The notes under the pieces are model-generated. The model searched no databases and was not told the origin of the DNA. It was given only the letters and a program-made list of their open reading frames with translations. A program made the position numbers and the translations under genes. DNA of 64,000 bases from Bacteroidales bacterium (GTDB taxonomy: Bacteria; Bacteroidota; Bacteroidia; Bacteroidales; UBA932), in the NCBI GenBank assembly GCA_012522855.1, contig JAAYJQ010000010.1:1-64000 (forward strand), given 5' to 3'. The stretch's first letter is position 1. Every line of letters begins with the position of its first letter. Positions 15,552 through 24,385 of this stretch are shown here, in pieces.

Positions 15552-18179
15552 TCACAGCCCGAGCTCATCTTTCATGGAGCGGAGGAGGTCGAAGGCCTGG
15601 AGGGGGGTGAGGTTGTTGAGGTCGGCGGACTTGAGCTTGTCGCGCAGGGATTCGAGGAGCGGGTCGTCCAATTGGAAGAGCGAGAGTTGCAGGCTGCCGT
15701 CGCTCTCGACCCTCCCCGCTTTGGTCTGAACCGGCTTCCGGATCCCCTGCAAGTTGTTCTCGCAGGATTCAAGGGCCTGCAGGGTGCGCTCGGCGGAGGC
15801 GATGACTTCCCGCGGCATCCCGGCCATGCGGGCCACATGGATGCCGAAACTGTGCGCCGTGCCTCCCTCTCTCAGCAGACGCAGGAAGATAACCTCCTTC
15901 CCGACCTCCTTCACGGCGACATGGAAATTTTTGACCCGGGAATAGGACTCCGCGAGGTCGTTCAGTTCGTGGTAGTGGGTCGCGAACAGCGTCTTCGCCC
16001 CTTTGCCGTATTCATGAATATATTCAACGATCGCGCGGGCGATGGACATGCCGTCGTAGGTTGAAGTGCCCCGGCCGATCTCATCCAGGAGCACCAGCGA
16101 CCGGGCGGAGAGGTTGTGGAGAATCATGGCCGTCTCCAGCATTTCCACCATGAAGGTGGATTCGCCCCGGGAAATGTTGTCGGAGGCCCCGACGCGGGTG
16201 AAGATTTTGTCGAAATAGCCGATCTGCGCGGAAGTCGCAGGGACATAGGAGCCGATCTGGGCCAGCAAAACGATGAGGGCTGTTTGCCGCAGGAGCGCCG
16301 ACTTTCCGGACATGTTGGGGCCGGTCAGAATGATGATCTGCTGCGTTTTGTCGTCCAGGTACAGGTCGTTGGGGATATATTCCTCGCCCGGCGGCATCAG
16401 GGTCTCGATTACGGCGTGGCGGCCTGCCCGGATGTCCAATTCCAACCCGTTCGTCATTTCCGGCCGGCAATACTTGCGCTCGGCCGCCAGCCCCGCGAAG
16501 CCCGCCAGCACATCCAGCCTGGCGATGATCCGGCAATTGGTCTGGATGGCTTGGATATTTCGCTGGATTTCGGCGATCAGATCGGTGAACAACTGCGTTT
16601 CAAGCGCGTAGATTCGCTCTTCGGCTCCGAGGATCTTTTCCTCATAGATCTTCAATTCTTCGGTGATGTACCGTTCGGCGCTGACCAGCGTCTGCTTGCG
16701 GATCCACTCCGGCGGGACTTGATCTTTGAAGGTATTGCGGACTTCGATGTAGTAGCCGAAAACGTTGTTGAAGCCGATTTTGAGGGAAGTGATTCCCGTC
16801 CGCGCCGCCTCCCGCTGCTGCATATTCAGCAGGTAATCCTTTCCGCCGGAAGAAATCTTCCTGAGTTCGTCCAGTTCGGCGTTGACACCGGCCGCGATCA
16901 CCGGACCTTTCCCGACGGCGGCTGCGGGATCCTCCTGCATCGTGCGGATGATGGTTTCCAATAGTTTCGAGCAGTTCCGCATGCCCGCCATCAGCGTGTC
17001 CAGCGCCTCCACGCCTTTGTCTCGGCACAAACCGACCAGCGGCTCCATCTGGGCAAGGCCACGTCCCAACTGCATGACCTCTCGCGGCAGGATCTTTCCG
17101 GCCGCTGCGCGGGACAGAATCCGTTCCAGGTCACCGATATCGCCGATCCGTTGCCGGACGGCTTCCCGATCGTCTGAATGTTCGATGAAATGCTGGACCA
17201 CGTCGTAACGGTCGTTCAATTCCTGCAGATCCAGAACCGGCATCGCCAGCCAACTCCGCAACAGCCGGGCCCCCATCGGCGAGGTGCATTTGTCGATGAC
17301 GCTCACCAGCGGAACTCCTTCTCCGCTGACGCCGGACGTGAAGATTTCCAAGTTCCGCAGCGTGAACTTGTCCATCCAGACGAACTGATCCCGGTCGATC
17401 CGGGAGAGGGAACAGATGTTCTGCAGGCCCGTATGCAGGGTCTGTTCCAGATAGACCATTAAAGCGCCGGCCGCGCGGATGCCCAGCGGGAAGCCGTCAA
17501 CCGCGAAGCCTTTCAGCGAATCCACCCGGAATTGTTTTTTGAGCCGCTCCACGGCCGTTTCATAAACAAAGGCCCATTCCTCTACCGTGGAAACATAGAG
17601 CTGTTCCCCGAACCGTTCCTTGACTCCTTTTTCGTAGCCGCGCCGCACTACGATCTCTTTTGGATTCAGCGCGGAGAGCAGGGTGCCGATATAGTCTAAA
17701 TCGCCCTGCGTGATCTGGAACTGCCCGGTCGAGACGTCCAGGAAGGCCGCGCCGCATTGATCCTTTTCGAAGTTCAGGCCGCAGATGAAATTGTTTTCCT
17801 TCTGGTCAAGCAGTTGTTCGTTGAAGGCGATACCGGGGGTAACGAGTTCCGTCACGCCCCGTTTTACGAGTTTCTTGGCGAATTTCGGATCTTCCAACTG
17901 GTCGCAGACCGCCACTTTGTAGCCGGCGCGGACCAGTTTCGGGAGATAGGTATCGATGGCATGGTACGGGAACCCGGCCATGTCCACGAAGCCCTTCTCT
18001 CCGTTGGATTTGCGGGTCAGGACAATGCCCAGCACCTTGCTGACCAGCACGGCGTCGTCGGAATAGGACTCATAGAAATCTCCGACCCTGTACAGGAGCA
18101 CCGCTTCCGGGTACTGCGCCTTCACAGAGAAGAATTGCTTGATCAGCGGGGTATCTTCCAATATCTTTCCTTTCGCCAT
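15552..18179 (-). CDS. mutS: DNA mismatch repair protein MutS
   Basis: The protein is 875 aa, a normal MutS1 length. The mismatch-reading motif GDFYE is present with Phe35 and Glu37. The connector, lever and clamp domains follow. The ATPase has Walker A GPNMSGKS starting at residue 620, and then the DEIGRGTSTYDG and ATHYHEL signatures. Near the C-terminus QLSLFQL matches the QxxLF beta-clamp-binding pattern, followed by a helix-turn-helix dimerisation tail. It binds base mismatches and recruits MutL. It is a single minus-strand gene. The fic gene lies downstream on the same strand but has its own promoter. Confidence 0.97.
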   Translation of the reverse strand: MAKGKILEDTPLIKQFFSVKAQYPEAVLLYRVGDFYESYSDDAVLVSKVLGIVLTRKSNGEKGFVDMAGFPYHAIDTYLPKLVRAGYKVAVCDQLEDPKFAKKLVKRGVTELVTPGIAFNEQLLDQKENNFICGLNFEKDQCGAAFLDVSTGQFQITQGDLDYIGTLLSALNPKEIVVRRGYEKGVKERFGEQLYVSTVEEWAFVYETAVERLKKQFRVDSLKGFAVDGFPLGIRAAGALMVYLEQTLHTGLQNICSLSRIDRDQFVWMDKFTLRNLEIFTSGVSGEGVPLVSVIDKCTSPMGARLLRSWLAMPVLDLQELNDRYDVVQHFIEHSDDREAVRQRIGDIGDLERILSRAAAGKILPREVMQLGRGLAQMEPLVGLCRDKGVEALDTLMAGMRNCSKLLETIIRTMQEDPAAAVGKGPVIAAGVNAELDELRKISSGGKDYLLNMQQREAARTGITSLKIGFNNVFGYYIEVRNTFKDQVPPEWIRKQTLVSAERYITEELKIYEEKILGAEERIYALETQLFTDLIAEIQRNIQAIQTNCRIIARLDVLAGFAGLAAERKYCRPEMTNGLELDIRAGRHAVIETLMPPGEEYIPNDLYLDDKTQQIIILTGPNMSGKSALLRQTALIVLLAQIGSYVPATSAQIGYFDKIFTRVGASDNISRGESTFMVEMLETAMILHNLSARSLVLLDEIGRGTSTYDGMSIARAIVEYIHEYGKGAKTLFATHYHELNDLAESYSRVKNFHVAVKEVGKEVIFLRLLREGGTAHSFGIHVARMAGMPREVIASAERTLQALESCENNLQGIRKPVQTKAGRVESDGSLQLSLFQLDDPLLESLRDKLKSADLNNLTPLQAFDLLRSMKDELGL

Positions 18180-18208
18180 GCCTCAAGGCTTTGGTGTCAT
18201 GCTGCATG

Positions 18209-18216
18209 CAAATGTA
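18209..18216 (-). promoter_or_regulatory. -7 box of mutS (TACATTTG)
   Basis: TACATTTG on the minus strand ends 29 bp before the mutS ATG. I see no clear TTTG at the usual distance upstream. Confidence 0.45.
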
Positions 18217-18279
18217 CAGAATATTCCCGTCTTTTCATTGCGTGACCGGAGTCTCTTGACAATCAGCCAGATCCTTCTT

Positions 18280-18307
18280 TTCACCCCGTCAAAACGGCTA
18301 GGGTGAA
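18280..18307. repeat. Palindrome with TTCACCC/GGGTGAA arms
   Basis: TTCACCC (18280-18286) and GGGTGAA (18301-18307) enclose an inner CCGT-caaa-ACGG pairing. It lies in the 217-bp gap between mutS and the beta-barrel gene and shares its arm sequence with the hairpin at 901-932. Nothing else is evident in this gap apart from the mutS promoter. Confidence 0.5.
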
Positions 18308-18396
18308 TAGATGCATATTCCTGAATATGATTAAGTTACTGCTACGGGCGGCCTGTCCCGAGAGCCTTCTCCGGCAGCCTGCCTCCGCAGCAGCGA

Positions 18397-18990
18397 TCAA
18401 AATATGTAGGCGAACCCGAAGTGGAGGTAGTTGACTTTTAATTCCGGGCCTCCCGACACGGCATTCTGGTTGAGGAGTCCCCAGTCATAACCGACCCGGA
18501 ATTGGTAATTCTCCGAGAACTCGATCCCGGCCCCGATTCCCGGCTTGACATCCAGGCGGTTCAAGCTCTTATGGTCGCCGCTGTACAAGGAATAAGAATT
18601 ATTCTCCTCCTTCCATGTGGCGGAAATGCCGAATGTTCCCGTGGCGCCGGCGAAGGCAAAGACGGCCAGTTCGGGCGAGAAATGATACTTGTAACTGAAG
18701 TGGAGCGGGACATTGACGGCATGGATGCTCTTGTTGAAGATGCTGTATTTGTAAGTCAAAAGGGAATACATCACCCCGATCTCCAGTCCGAGTCCTCCTG
18801 TCAGGGTATTCTGGTTCAGCACCCCGACATACAGACCGTTCTCCGTGTCCGTGTCCGGATGCACGATGCTGGTGGAGATGTTGTTCGTGCTGATGTAGCC
18901 GGCGGTTACACCCAGCCTCGACTGGCCGTATGCGCTGAAGGACAGGACGAGCAGAAGGCTCGCTGTAAGGATCTTGACGGTTGTTTTCAT
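18397..18990 (-). CDS. Outer-membrane beta-barrel protein
   Basis: The protein is 197 aa with a signal peptide (residues 1-22, ending SAYGQ). The mature part alternates hydrophobic and polar residues in short strands, starts with SRLGVTAGY, and ends HFGFAYIF, with the terminal Phe typical of BamA-inserted barrels. Features match the PorT-like outer-membrane beta-barrel family (PF13568 type), about eight strands. No enzymatic residues are visible. The function is unknown; it is a single gene with its own promoter. Length and ending indicate a complete protein. Confidence 0.8.
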   Translation of the reverse strand: MKTTVKILTASLLLVLSFSAYGQSRLGVTAGYISTNNISTSIVHPDTDTENGLYVGVLNQNTLTGGLGLEIGVMYSLLTYKYSIFNKSIHAVNVPLHFSYKYHFSPELAVFAFAGATGTFGISATWKEENNSYSLYSGDHKSLNRLDVKPGIGAGIEFSENYQFRVGYDWGLLNQNAVSGGPELKVNYLHFGFAYIF

Positions 18991-19023
18991 GTCGCGATTG
19001 CTTTAGTTGCTATTAGATTGGAA

Positions 19024-19053
19024 CGAATATAGGCACTCTTCAACTCATTTCAA
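19024..19053 (-). promoter_or_regulatory. Promoter of the beta-barrel gene (TTG-N19-TATATTCG)
   Basis: On the minus strand, TTG (19053-19051) and TATATTCG (19031-19024, one mismatch from TAnnTTTG) are 19 bp apart, about 33 bp before the start codon. Confidence 0.55.
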
Positions 19054-19127
19054 AATTTTACATGCCGTCGCCCCCTTGCTTCTTTTGTTGATTCCCGGCA
19101 CTTCCAGGCAGAGTGCGGCGGGGAATA

Positions 19128-19160
19128 TTGGCGGATATTCCTGATTTTTCGTTACCTTTG
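19128..19160 (+). promoter_or_regulatory. Promoter of the glycosyltransferase/YfhO pair
   Basis: A perfect TACCTTTG lies at 19153-19160, with a TTG at 19128-19130 (22-bp spacing, slightly long). The leader before ATG 19234 is about 70 nt. Confidence 0.55.
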
Positions 19161-19233
19161 AAAGCTTCAGTTGCGCGCGACCCCAACGGCAAGGGCCGTC
19201 AGGCGGTTCACGTGCTCGCGAACAGGTGTCATC

Positions 19234-20532
19234 ATGAAGAAAGTCTTGATCATCAGTTACTACTGGCCTCCTTCCGGTGGTTCCGGCGTGCAGCGGTGGG
19301 TGAAGTTTGCCAAATACCTGCCTGCGGAAGGATGGAAACCGGTGGTCTATACACCATCGAATCCCGAATTGATCGCCGTCGATAAATCCTTGCTGGAGGA
19401 GATTCCCGGAGAAGTGGAAGTCATCAAGCGGAAGATCGTGGAGCCCTATGCGATTTATCGTAGATTGTTCGGGGGAAACGCGCTCGGTTCTTCCGCGGGA
19501 ACGGAGGTCAATCCGATCAGCGGACGGCAGAAAAACTTCAAACGTAAACTTTCCCTCTTCATCCGCGGAAATTTCTTCATACCCGATCCCAGGTGCTTGT
19601 GGGTCAGACCCTCTGTCCGCTTTTTGAAACGCTATCTTGAAAAGCACCCGGTAGATGTGATCGTCTCCACGGGACCTCCGCATTCGATGCATTTGATCGG
19701 ACTGAAGCTTTCGAAGAAGACCGGACTGCCGTGGGTGGCCGACTTTCGGGATCCTTGGACGAAAATGTTTTACTTCAAGCATCTTGAATTGACGAAATGG
19801 TCCGAAAAGCGTCACCGAGCCCTGGAACGGAAAGTTTTGGATGGCGCGACTGCGGTTGTTGCCGTATCGCCGAAGGTTCGGGAGGATTTTCAGGCCATGA
19901 CCTCGACGCCCGTCGAACTGATTACGAACGGCTATGACGAAAGCGACTACAGGGAGACTTTCATCGCGGATGAGAATTTTAATGTAACGCACACCGGACT
20001 TTTCGCAGCGGATGGAAATCCCGAGACTTTTTGGAAAGTGCTTGCGGACAAATGTAGCCAAGACCGGGTGTTCAGTGAAGCGTTACGGATACGCTTGGTC
20101 GGAAAAACGGACGCGGAAATCGTGGACTCCATCCGCTCAGCCGGTCTCGGAGAAAAACTCATGAACTTCGGCTACAAAGATCATCTGACGGCTGTCCGCG
20201 AGCAACGAAATGCCACCGTGCTCCTTCTTCCGCTCCGGCAGGAGCCTGAATATGAAGCCGTCCTGCCCGGAAAGCTCTTTGAATATCTCGCTTCCCGCCG
20301 TCCGATTCTTGGAATCGGCCAGCCGGACAGCGCGATGGCAGCCATTGTGGCGGAAACCCATGCCGGAAAGGTCTTCGACTGGGACGATGCCGACGCCATC
20401 CGGATCTATGTGGATGAATGCTGGGATCAATTCAAGTCGGATACGCTCCGTGACAACGAAGAAGATATCAGCCGGTTTGACCGGAAAACACTTACCAAAA
20501 CGTATGTGAAACTATTGGAGAGAATGTTATGA
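19234..20532 (+). CDS. Glycosyltransferase family 4-like protein
   Basis: The protein is 432 aa from ATG 19234 (MKKVLIISYYWPPSGGSGVQRW). The frame is open 63 bp upstream, but that extension is basic and unlike the family. The N-terminal GT-B domain shows the YYWPPSGG motif usual for GT4 enzymes, then DFRDPWT. The C-terminal domain contains VSPKVREDF, ITNGYDESDY, and the late PGKLFEYLASRRPILGIG block in which Glu contacts the nucleotide sugar. It probably transfers a sugar during polysaccharide or glycan assembly at the inner face of the membrane. The stop overlaps the next start (ATGA), so it forms a two-gene unit with the YfhO-like protein. Donor and acceptor are unknown. Confidence 0.88.
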   Translation: MKKVLIISYYWPPSGGSGVQRWVKFAKYLPAEGWKPVVYTPSNPELIAVDKSLLEEIPGEVEVIKRKIVEPYAIYRRLFGGNALGSSAGTEVNPISGRQKNFKRKLSLFIRGNFFIPDPRCLWVRPSVRFLKRYLEKHPVDVIVSTGPPHSMHLIGLKLSKKTGLPWVADFRDPWTKMFYFKHLELTKWSEKRHRALERKVLDGATAVVAVSPKVREDFQAMTSTPVELITNGYDESDYRETFIADENFNVTHTGLFAADGNPETFWKVLADKCSQDRVFSEALRIRLVGKTDAEIVDSIRSAGLGEKLMNFGYKDHLTAVREQRNATVLLLPLRQEPEYEAVLPGKLFEYLASRRPILGIGQPDSAMAAIVAETHAGKVFDWDDADAIRIYVDECWDQFKSDTLRDNEEDISRFDRKTLTKTYVKLLERML

Positions 20533-23156
20533 ATAAGAAACTGTTGAAGAAGATCGGCGTGTTCACCGGCATCATTGTCCTGTTCCTGGTGCTGGCTTAC
20601 GCCTTCGTGCCGCAGGTGCTGGAAGGGAAAATCGTAAACCAGGACGACTTCACCGGTTACGTCGGAATGTCCCAAGAAGCGACGCAGCATAACACCGAGC
20701 ACCCCGACGATCCCACCCGGTGGACGAATTCGATGTTCGGCGGCATGCCGTTGGCGTCCATCTATCCATCCCATAGGGGAGATTGGACCCAACCCTTGTA
20801 CCGTTTCCTGATGACGGGCAAGCGTCCGGCTTCCTGGCTCTTCCTTTCTATGGTCGGCGCCTTTCTGCTGATGCTCTCTTTGGGTATCAGTAAACTACCG
20901 GCCATCGGCGGGGCGATAGCCGTTACCTTCTGCTCCTACAATCTGCAGATCATCCAGGTCGGGCACAACACCAAGATGCAAGCCTTGGCCTTTCTGCCCT
21001 GGGTGCTGGCCGCAGTAATTTTCACCTATCGCTCCGCCTTGCGGAAACCGAAGCCCGCTCCGGATTCCGGCGGGCAGGATCAGTTGACACCCTTCCGGGA
21101 ATGGTTTCCGATGACGGCGCTGGGAGCCGTGCTGTTCGCGTTCGCCCTGAGTCTGCAGATCAAGGCCAACCATCTGCAGATCACCTACTACCTGGCCATT
21201 ATCATCTTCATCTACGCCCTTTCGATTTTCATCTGGCTGCTGGTCAGTCGGGAGAGGCGCCGTCAGTTGAACCGTTTCTTTGCCGCCTCCGCCCTGCTGC
21301 TCGGTATCGGCCTGATCGGGATCGCCACCAACACCATCACGCTCGCTCCGCTGTATGAATATACCCAGCATACCATGCGCGGAGGATCCGAACTTTCCCA
21401 TCCGGAAGGCGGGGAGATCAGCGACAAGGGGCTGCAGCTTGACTATGCCACAGCCTGGTCCTATGGTTGGGAGGAACTTCCCAACCTGTTGATCCCGAAT
21501 TTCAACGGAGGCGCGTCCACGGGAGCGGTCAATCCGGACAAGTCCGCGGTGGTCAAGCTGTTCAAGCAGGCGGGCCAAGGGAATCCCGAGGAGATTGCCA
21601 AGGTGCTTCCTCTCTACTGGGGTCCCCAGCCATTTACTGCCGGTCCGATGTACATGGGCGCCATTACCGTGTTCCTCTTCGTTCTCGGGCTCTGCCTGTA
21701 CAGAGGGAAGGAGAAGTGGTGGATCCTGGCGGCCACCCTGGTGGCGGTTTTGCTTTCGCTCGGAAGCCACTTCATGGGATTCACCCGACTTTTCTATAAC
21801 TACGCTCCCCTGTACAACAAGTTCCGGACGGTATCCATGTCGCTGGTGATTCTGCAGTTTACCCTGCCGATGCTGGGCTTCCTCGTGCTGGACCGGATCT
21901 TGAAGCAGGAATATTCCAAAGAGGAATTCAAGCGGGGCGGACGGATCGCATTGGCGTTCACAGCCGGCTTCTGCCTGATTTTCGCCGTCTTTCCCGGCCT
22001 GGCCGGATCCTTCTCCGGCGCCTCAGACGCTTCCATACAGGATGTAATCGTAGAAGCCCTCAAGCAGGATCGCAAACATCTGCTGGCGAACGACGCGCTT
22101 TGGTCGATGCTCTTTATCTTGGCAACTTATGCCCTGCTGTGGTGGAGCTACCGGACGCCGAAAGATGCCCGGCGCGCCGCTTCCCGAAGACTTCAGGCAG
22201 GCGCGGCGATCGCCTTGCTCGTGCTTGTGAATCTGTTCGCCGTCGGCAAACGGTATCTGAACGCGGACAGCTTCGTGCGCGCGCGCGACTTCGGCAGCCG
22301 ATTTGTTCAACGGACGGTAGACAAATTGATTCTGTCCGATCCGGATCTTTCCTACCGGGTCTTGGATTTTACGGTCAGTGTGTTCAATGATTCGCGCCCC
22401 TCTTACTGGCACAAGAACGTCGGAGGGTACAGTCCGGCCAAACTCCAGCGCTATCAGGATTTGATCCAACGGTATCTCGTGGATGAGATTCAGTCGCTCC
22501 AACCGGCCTCGCAGGCCGCCAAGACCATCTCGGATTTTGAAGCGAATCTACCTCCTCTGCCTCTCCTCTCCGCGCTCAATTGCCGCTACCTCATCATGGC
22601 CCCGGAATCTGTTCCCGTTGTGAACCGGCAGGCTTTCGGTAACGCCTGGTTCGTGGATTCCCTGGTCGCGGCCGCGAACCCGGACGAAGAGATCGCGCGG
22701 ATCGGCGAAGTCGACTTGCGGCGAACCGCCGTCATCGGAGATGATTTCGCGCAGGCGCGTGAAAAGGTTGCCTCCGTGCTTTCGAATGCCGCTCCTTCCG
22801 ACACCCTCTATATGACCTCCTATGCACCGAACGAACTGCGCTATCATTGCGTGGTCGCATCCGAGCGCCCCGTGATTTTCAGTGAAATCTATTACCCGAA
22901 AGGTTGGCATGCTGAAATTTATCCCGCGGACGGAGGGGCTTCTGTTCCCGTGGAACTCTTCCGTGCCGACTGGATCCTCCGCGGAGCGGTTCTTCCCGCC
23001 GGGGAATATGATCTGGTCATGCGCTTCGATCCCAAGGTCTATTCTTGGGGAGAGAACGTCTCCCGCGCTTCCTCCATCGTCCTGGTGCTGGTGTTGCTGG
23101 CGAGTTGCGGCATGGTATTGACGGCGAAACGCGAAACGTCCGCCGACGCTTCTTAG
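20529..23156 (+). CDS. YfhO-like polytopic membrane protein (GT-C type)
   Basis: The protein is 875 aa. It has a first transmembrane helix at residues 10-30, then a periplasmic loop containing QDDFTGYVGM and a WTNSMFGGMP block, a motif common in YfhO/DUF6541-like GT-C proteins. About a dozen further helices follow to roughly residue 570, then a large soluble C-terminal domain, and a final helix near residues 845-865. Characterised relatives transfer sugars from lipid carriers, for example when decorating lipoteichoic acids or glycoproteins. It is translationally coupled to the preceding GT4 gene, suggesting that one enzyme makes or loads the lipid-linked sugar and the other uses it outside. 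This role is inferred. Confidence 0.75.
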   Translation: MNKKLLKKIGVFTGIIVLFLVLAYAFVPQVLEGKIVNQDDFTGYVGMSQEATQHNTEHPDDPTRWTNSMFGGMPLASIYPSHRGDWTQPLYRFLMTGKRPASWLFLSMVGAFLLMLSLGISKLPAIGGAIAVTFCSYNLQIIQVGHNTKMQALAFLPWVLAAVIFTYRSALRKPKPAPDSGGQDQLTPFREWFPMTALGAVLFAFALSLQIKANHLQITYYLAIIIFIYALSIFIWLLVSRERRRQLNRFFAASALLLGIGLIGIATNTITLAPLYEYTQHTMRGGSELSHPEGGEISDKGLQLDYATAWSYGWEELPNLLIPNFNGGASTGAVNPDKSAVVKLFKQAGQGNPEEIAKVLPLYWGPQPFTAGPMYMGAITVFLFVLGLCLYRGKEKWWILAATLVAVLLSLGSHFMGFTRLFYNYAPLYNKFRTVSMSLVILQFTLPMLGFLVLDRILKQEYSKEEFKRGGRIALAFTAGFCLIFAVFPGLAGSFSGASDASIQDVIVEALKQDRKHLLANDALWSMLFILATYALLWWSYRTPKDARRAASRRLQAGAAIALLVLVNLFAVGKRYLNADSFVRARDFGSRFVQRTVDKLILSDPDLSYRVLDFTVSVFNDSRPSYWHKNVGGYSPAKLQRYQDLIQRYLVDEIQSLQPASQAAKTISDFEANLPPLPLLSALNCRYLIMAPESVPVVNRQAFGNAWFVDSLVAAANPDEEIARIGEVDLRRTAVIGDDFAQAREKVASVLSNAAPSDTLYMTSYAPNELRYHCVVASERPVIFSEIYYPKGWHAEIYPADGGASVPVELFRADWILRGAVLPAGEYDLVMRFDPKVYSWGENVSRASSIVLVLVLLASCGMVLTAKRETSADAS

Positions 23157-23166
23157 AATCGCCGGC

Positions 23167-24231
23167 CTACCGCTCTACCGTGTCCGCCAGCGCGCGGGCG
23201 AGATCCAGGAAAGCTTGTCCGTCGGGACGGGTGGACAAGGCGGCGGGTTCGCCGTAATCTCCGCCTTCCCGGATACTTTGAACGATCGGGATTTGGCCGA
23301 GGAGCGGGATGCCGTATCGCTTTGCCATCCGTTCTCCGCCGTTCTTGCCGAAGAGGTAGTACTTGTTCTCCGGTAGTTCTTCCGGGGTGAACCAGGCCAT
23401 GTTTTCAACCAGCCCGAAAATCTTCCGGTCGATGTTCTTGTTCCGGAACATATTCACGCTTTTTTCAACGTCCGCCAAGGCGACCTGCTGGGGGGTCGTG
23501 ACGATTATGGCGCCTTCCATCGGAACATCTTGAACCAGCGTGAGATGGATGTCTCCGGTTCCCGGAGGCATGTCGACCAGAAGGAAGTCCAGCGTGCCCC
23601 AGCGTACTTGCAGAACCATTTGTTTCAAGGCATTGCTGGCCATGGGGCCGCGCCAGATGAGGGCCTGTCCCGGATCTGCGAAGTAACCGATGGACATCCA
23701 CTTCACACCGTACTTTTCGACGGGCTCGATGATTTCCCTGTCATCTTCCACCAGTGCCAGCGGCCGTTCTCCTTCGGTGTCGGTCATCAAGGGCACGGAT
23801 GGTCCATAGACGTCGGCATCCGCCAGGCCGACTTTGTAACCGAGCCGCGCCAAGGCTACGGCCAGATTTACGGCGACAGTGGATTTCCCGACACCGCCCT
23901 TTCCGGAGGCGATGCCGATGATATGTCGCACGTTGTTCAGTTCTTCAAGTCCGAGATCGAGTACGGATTTTCTGGCGGTTTTTTCGTCTTCTTTGATGAC
24001 GGTTTTCACCTCGACCTCCGATCCCGGAGCATGCCGGATCAGAGTCGCGCGGGCGCTGCCGACCAAATATTCCGTCAACGGATCCCTCCGTTTCGGGAAG
24101 GCCAGCGTGACGGTCACTTTGTTCCCGTCCAGGACGACGCTTTCCACCATGCCCAGTTCCACCATGCTTTTGTTTTCCTTCGCCGGGTGCACTACTTCTC
24201 CCAGCCACTTTATCACTTCTTCGTTCGTCAT
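23167..24231 (-). CDS. mrp: Mrp/NBP35-type iron-sulfur carrier ATPase
   Basis: The protein is 354 aa. Residues 1-85 form a MIP18/DUF59-like domain. Then come the deviant Walker A GKGGVGKST (near residue 112), DADVYGPSVP, and LVDMPPGTGD (Walker B/switch II). It is expected to bind and transfer an Fe-S cluster in the cytosol. The CxxC found between VENM and the C-terminus in most Mrp proteins is absent: the sequence runs VENMAWFTPEELPENKYY, which I believe is a common Bacteroidota variant, but it leaves cluster ligation unexplained. The gene is convergent with the YfhO-like gene (10 bp between stops). Upstream on the same strand lies the S46 peptidase, separated by a palindromic element. Confidence 0.9.
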   Translation of the reverse strand: MTNEEVIKWLGEVVHPAKENKSMVELGMVESVVLDGNKVTVTLAFPKRRDPLTEYLVGSARATLIRHAPGSEVEVKTVIKEDEKTARKSVLDLGLEELNNVRHIIGIASGKGGVGKSTVAVNLAVALARLGYKVGLADADVYGPSVPLMTDTEGERPLALVEDDREIIEPVEKYGVKWMSIGYFADPGQALIWRGPMASNALKQMVLQVRWGTLDFLLVDMPPGTGDIHLTLVQDVPMEGAIIVTTPQQVALADVEKSVNMFRNKNIDRKIFGLVENMAWFTPEELPENKYYLFGKNGGERMAKRYGIPLLGQIPIVQSIREGGDYGEPAALSTRPDGQAFLDLARALADTVER

Positions 24232-24259
24232 ATTTTTGGTTTTTTATAACTGCTTATGG

Positions 24260-24377
24260 CAGCGAATAGGGCACCGCTGGAGCATCCGGCTTCGCCGGAT
24301 CCCTCCCACGCAAGCGTGGGCCCCTCCCTCTTACGGAGCCGAGGGTGGCTACGGCTCCAGCAGTGCCCTATTCGCTG
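24260..24377. repeat. 118-bp structured palindromic element (nested hairpins)
   Basis: The outer arms, 24260-24283 and 24354-24377, are 24 nt each and match at 23 positions. Inside lie two tight hairpins: ATCCGG/CCGGAT around CTTCG (24284-24300) and CCCACGC/GCGTGGG around AA (24305-24320). A further GGAGCC/GGCTCC pair (24335-24340, 24353-24358) competes with the outer stem. The result is a multi-branched folded element between the S46 peptidase stop and the mrp start. It resembles extragenic palindromic or small non-autonomous mobile elements. No second copy is in the window. Confidence 0.75.
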
Positions 24378-24385
24378 TCAAATCA

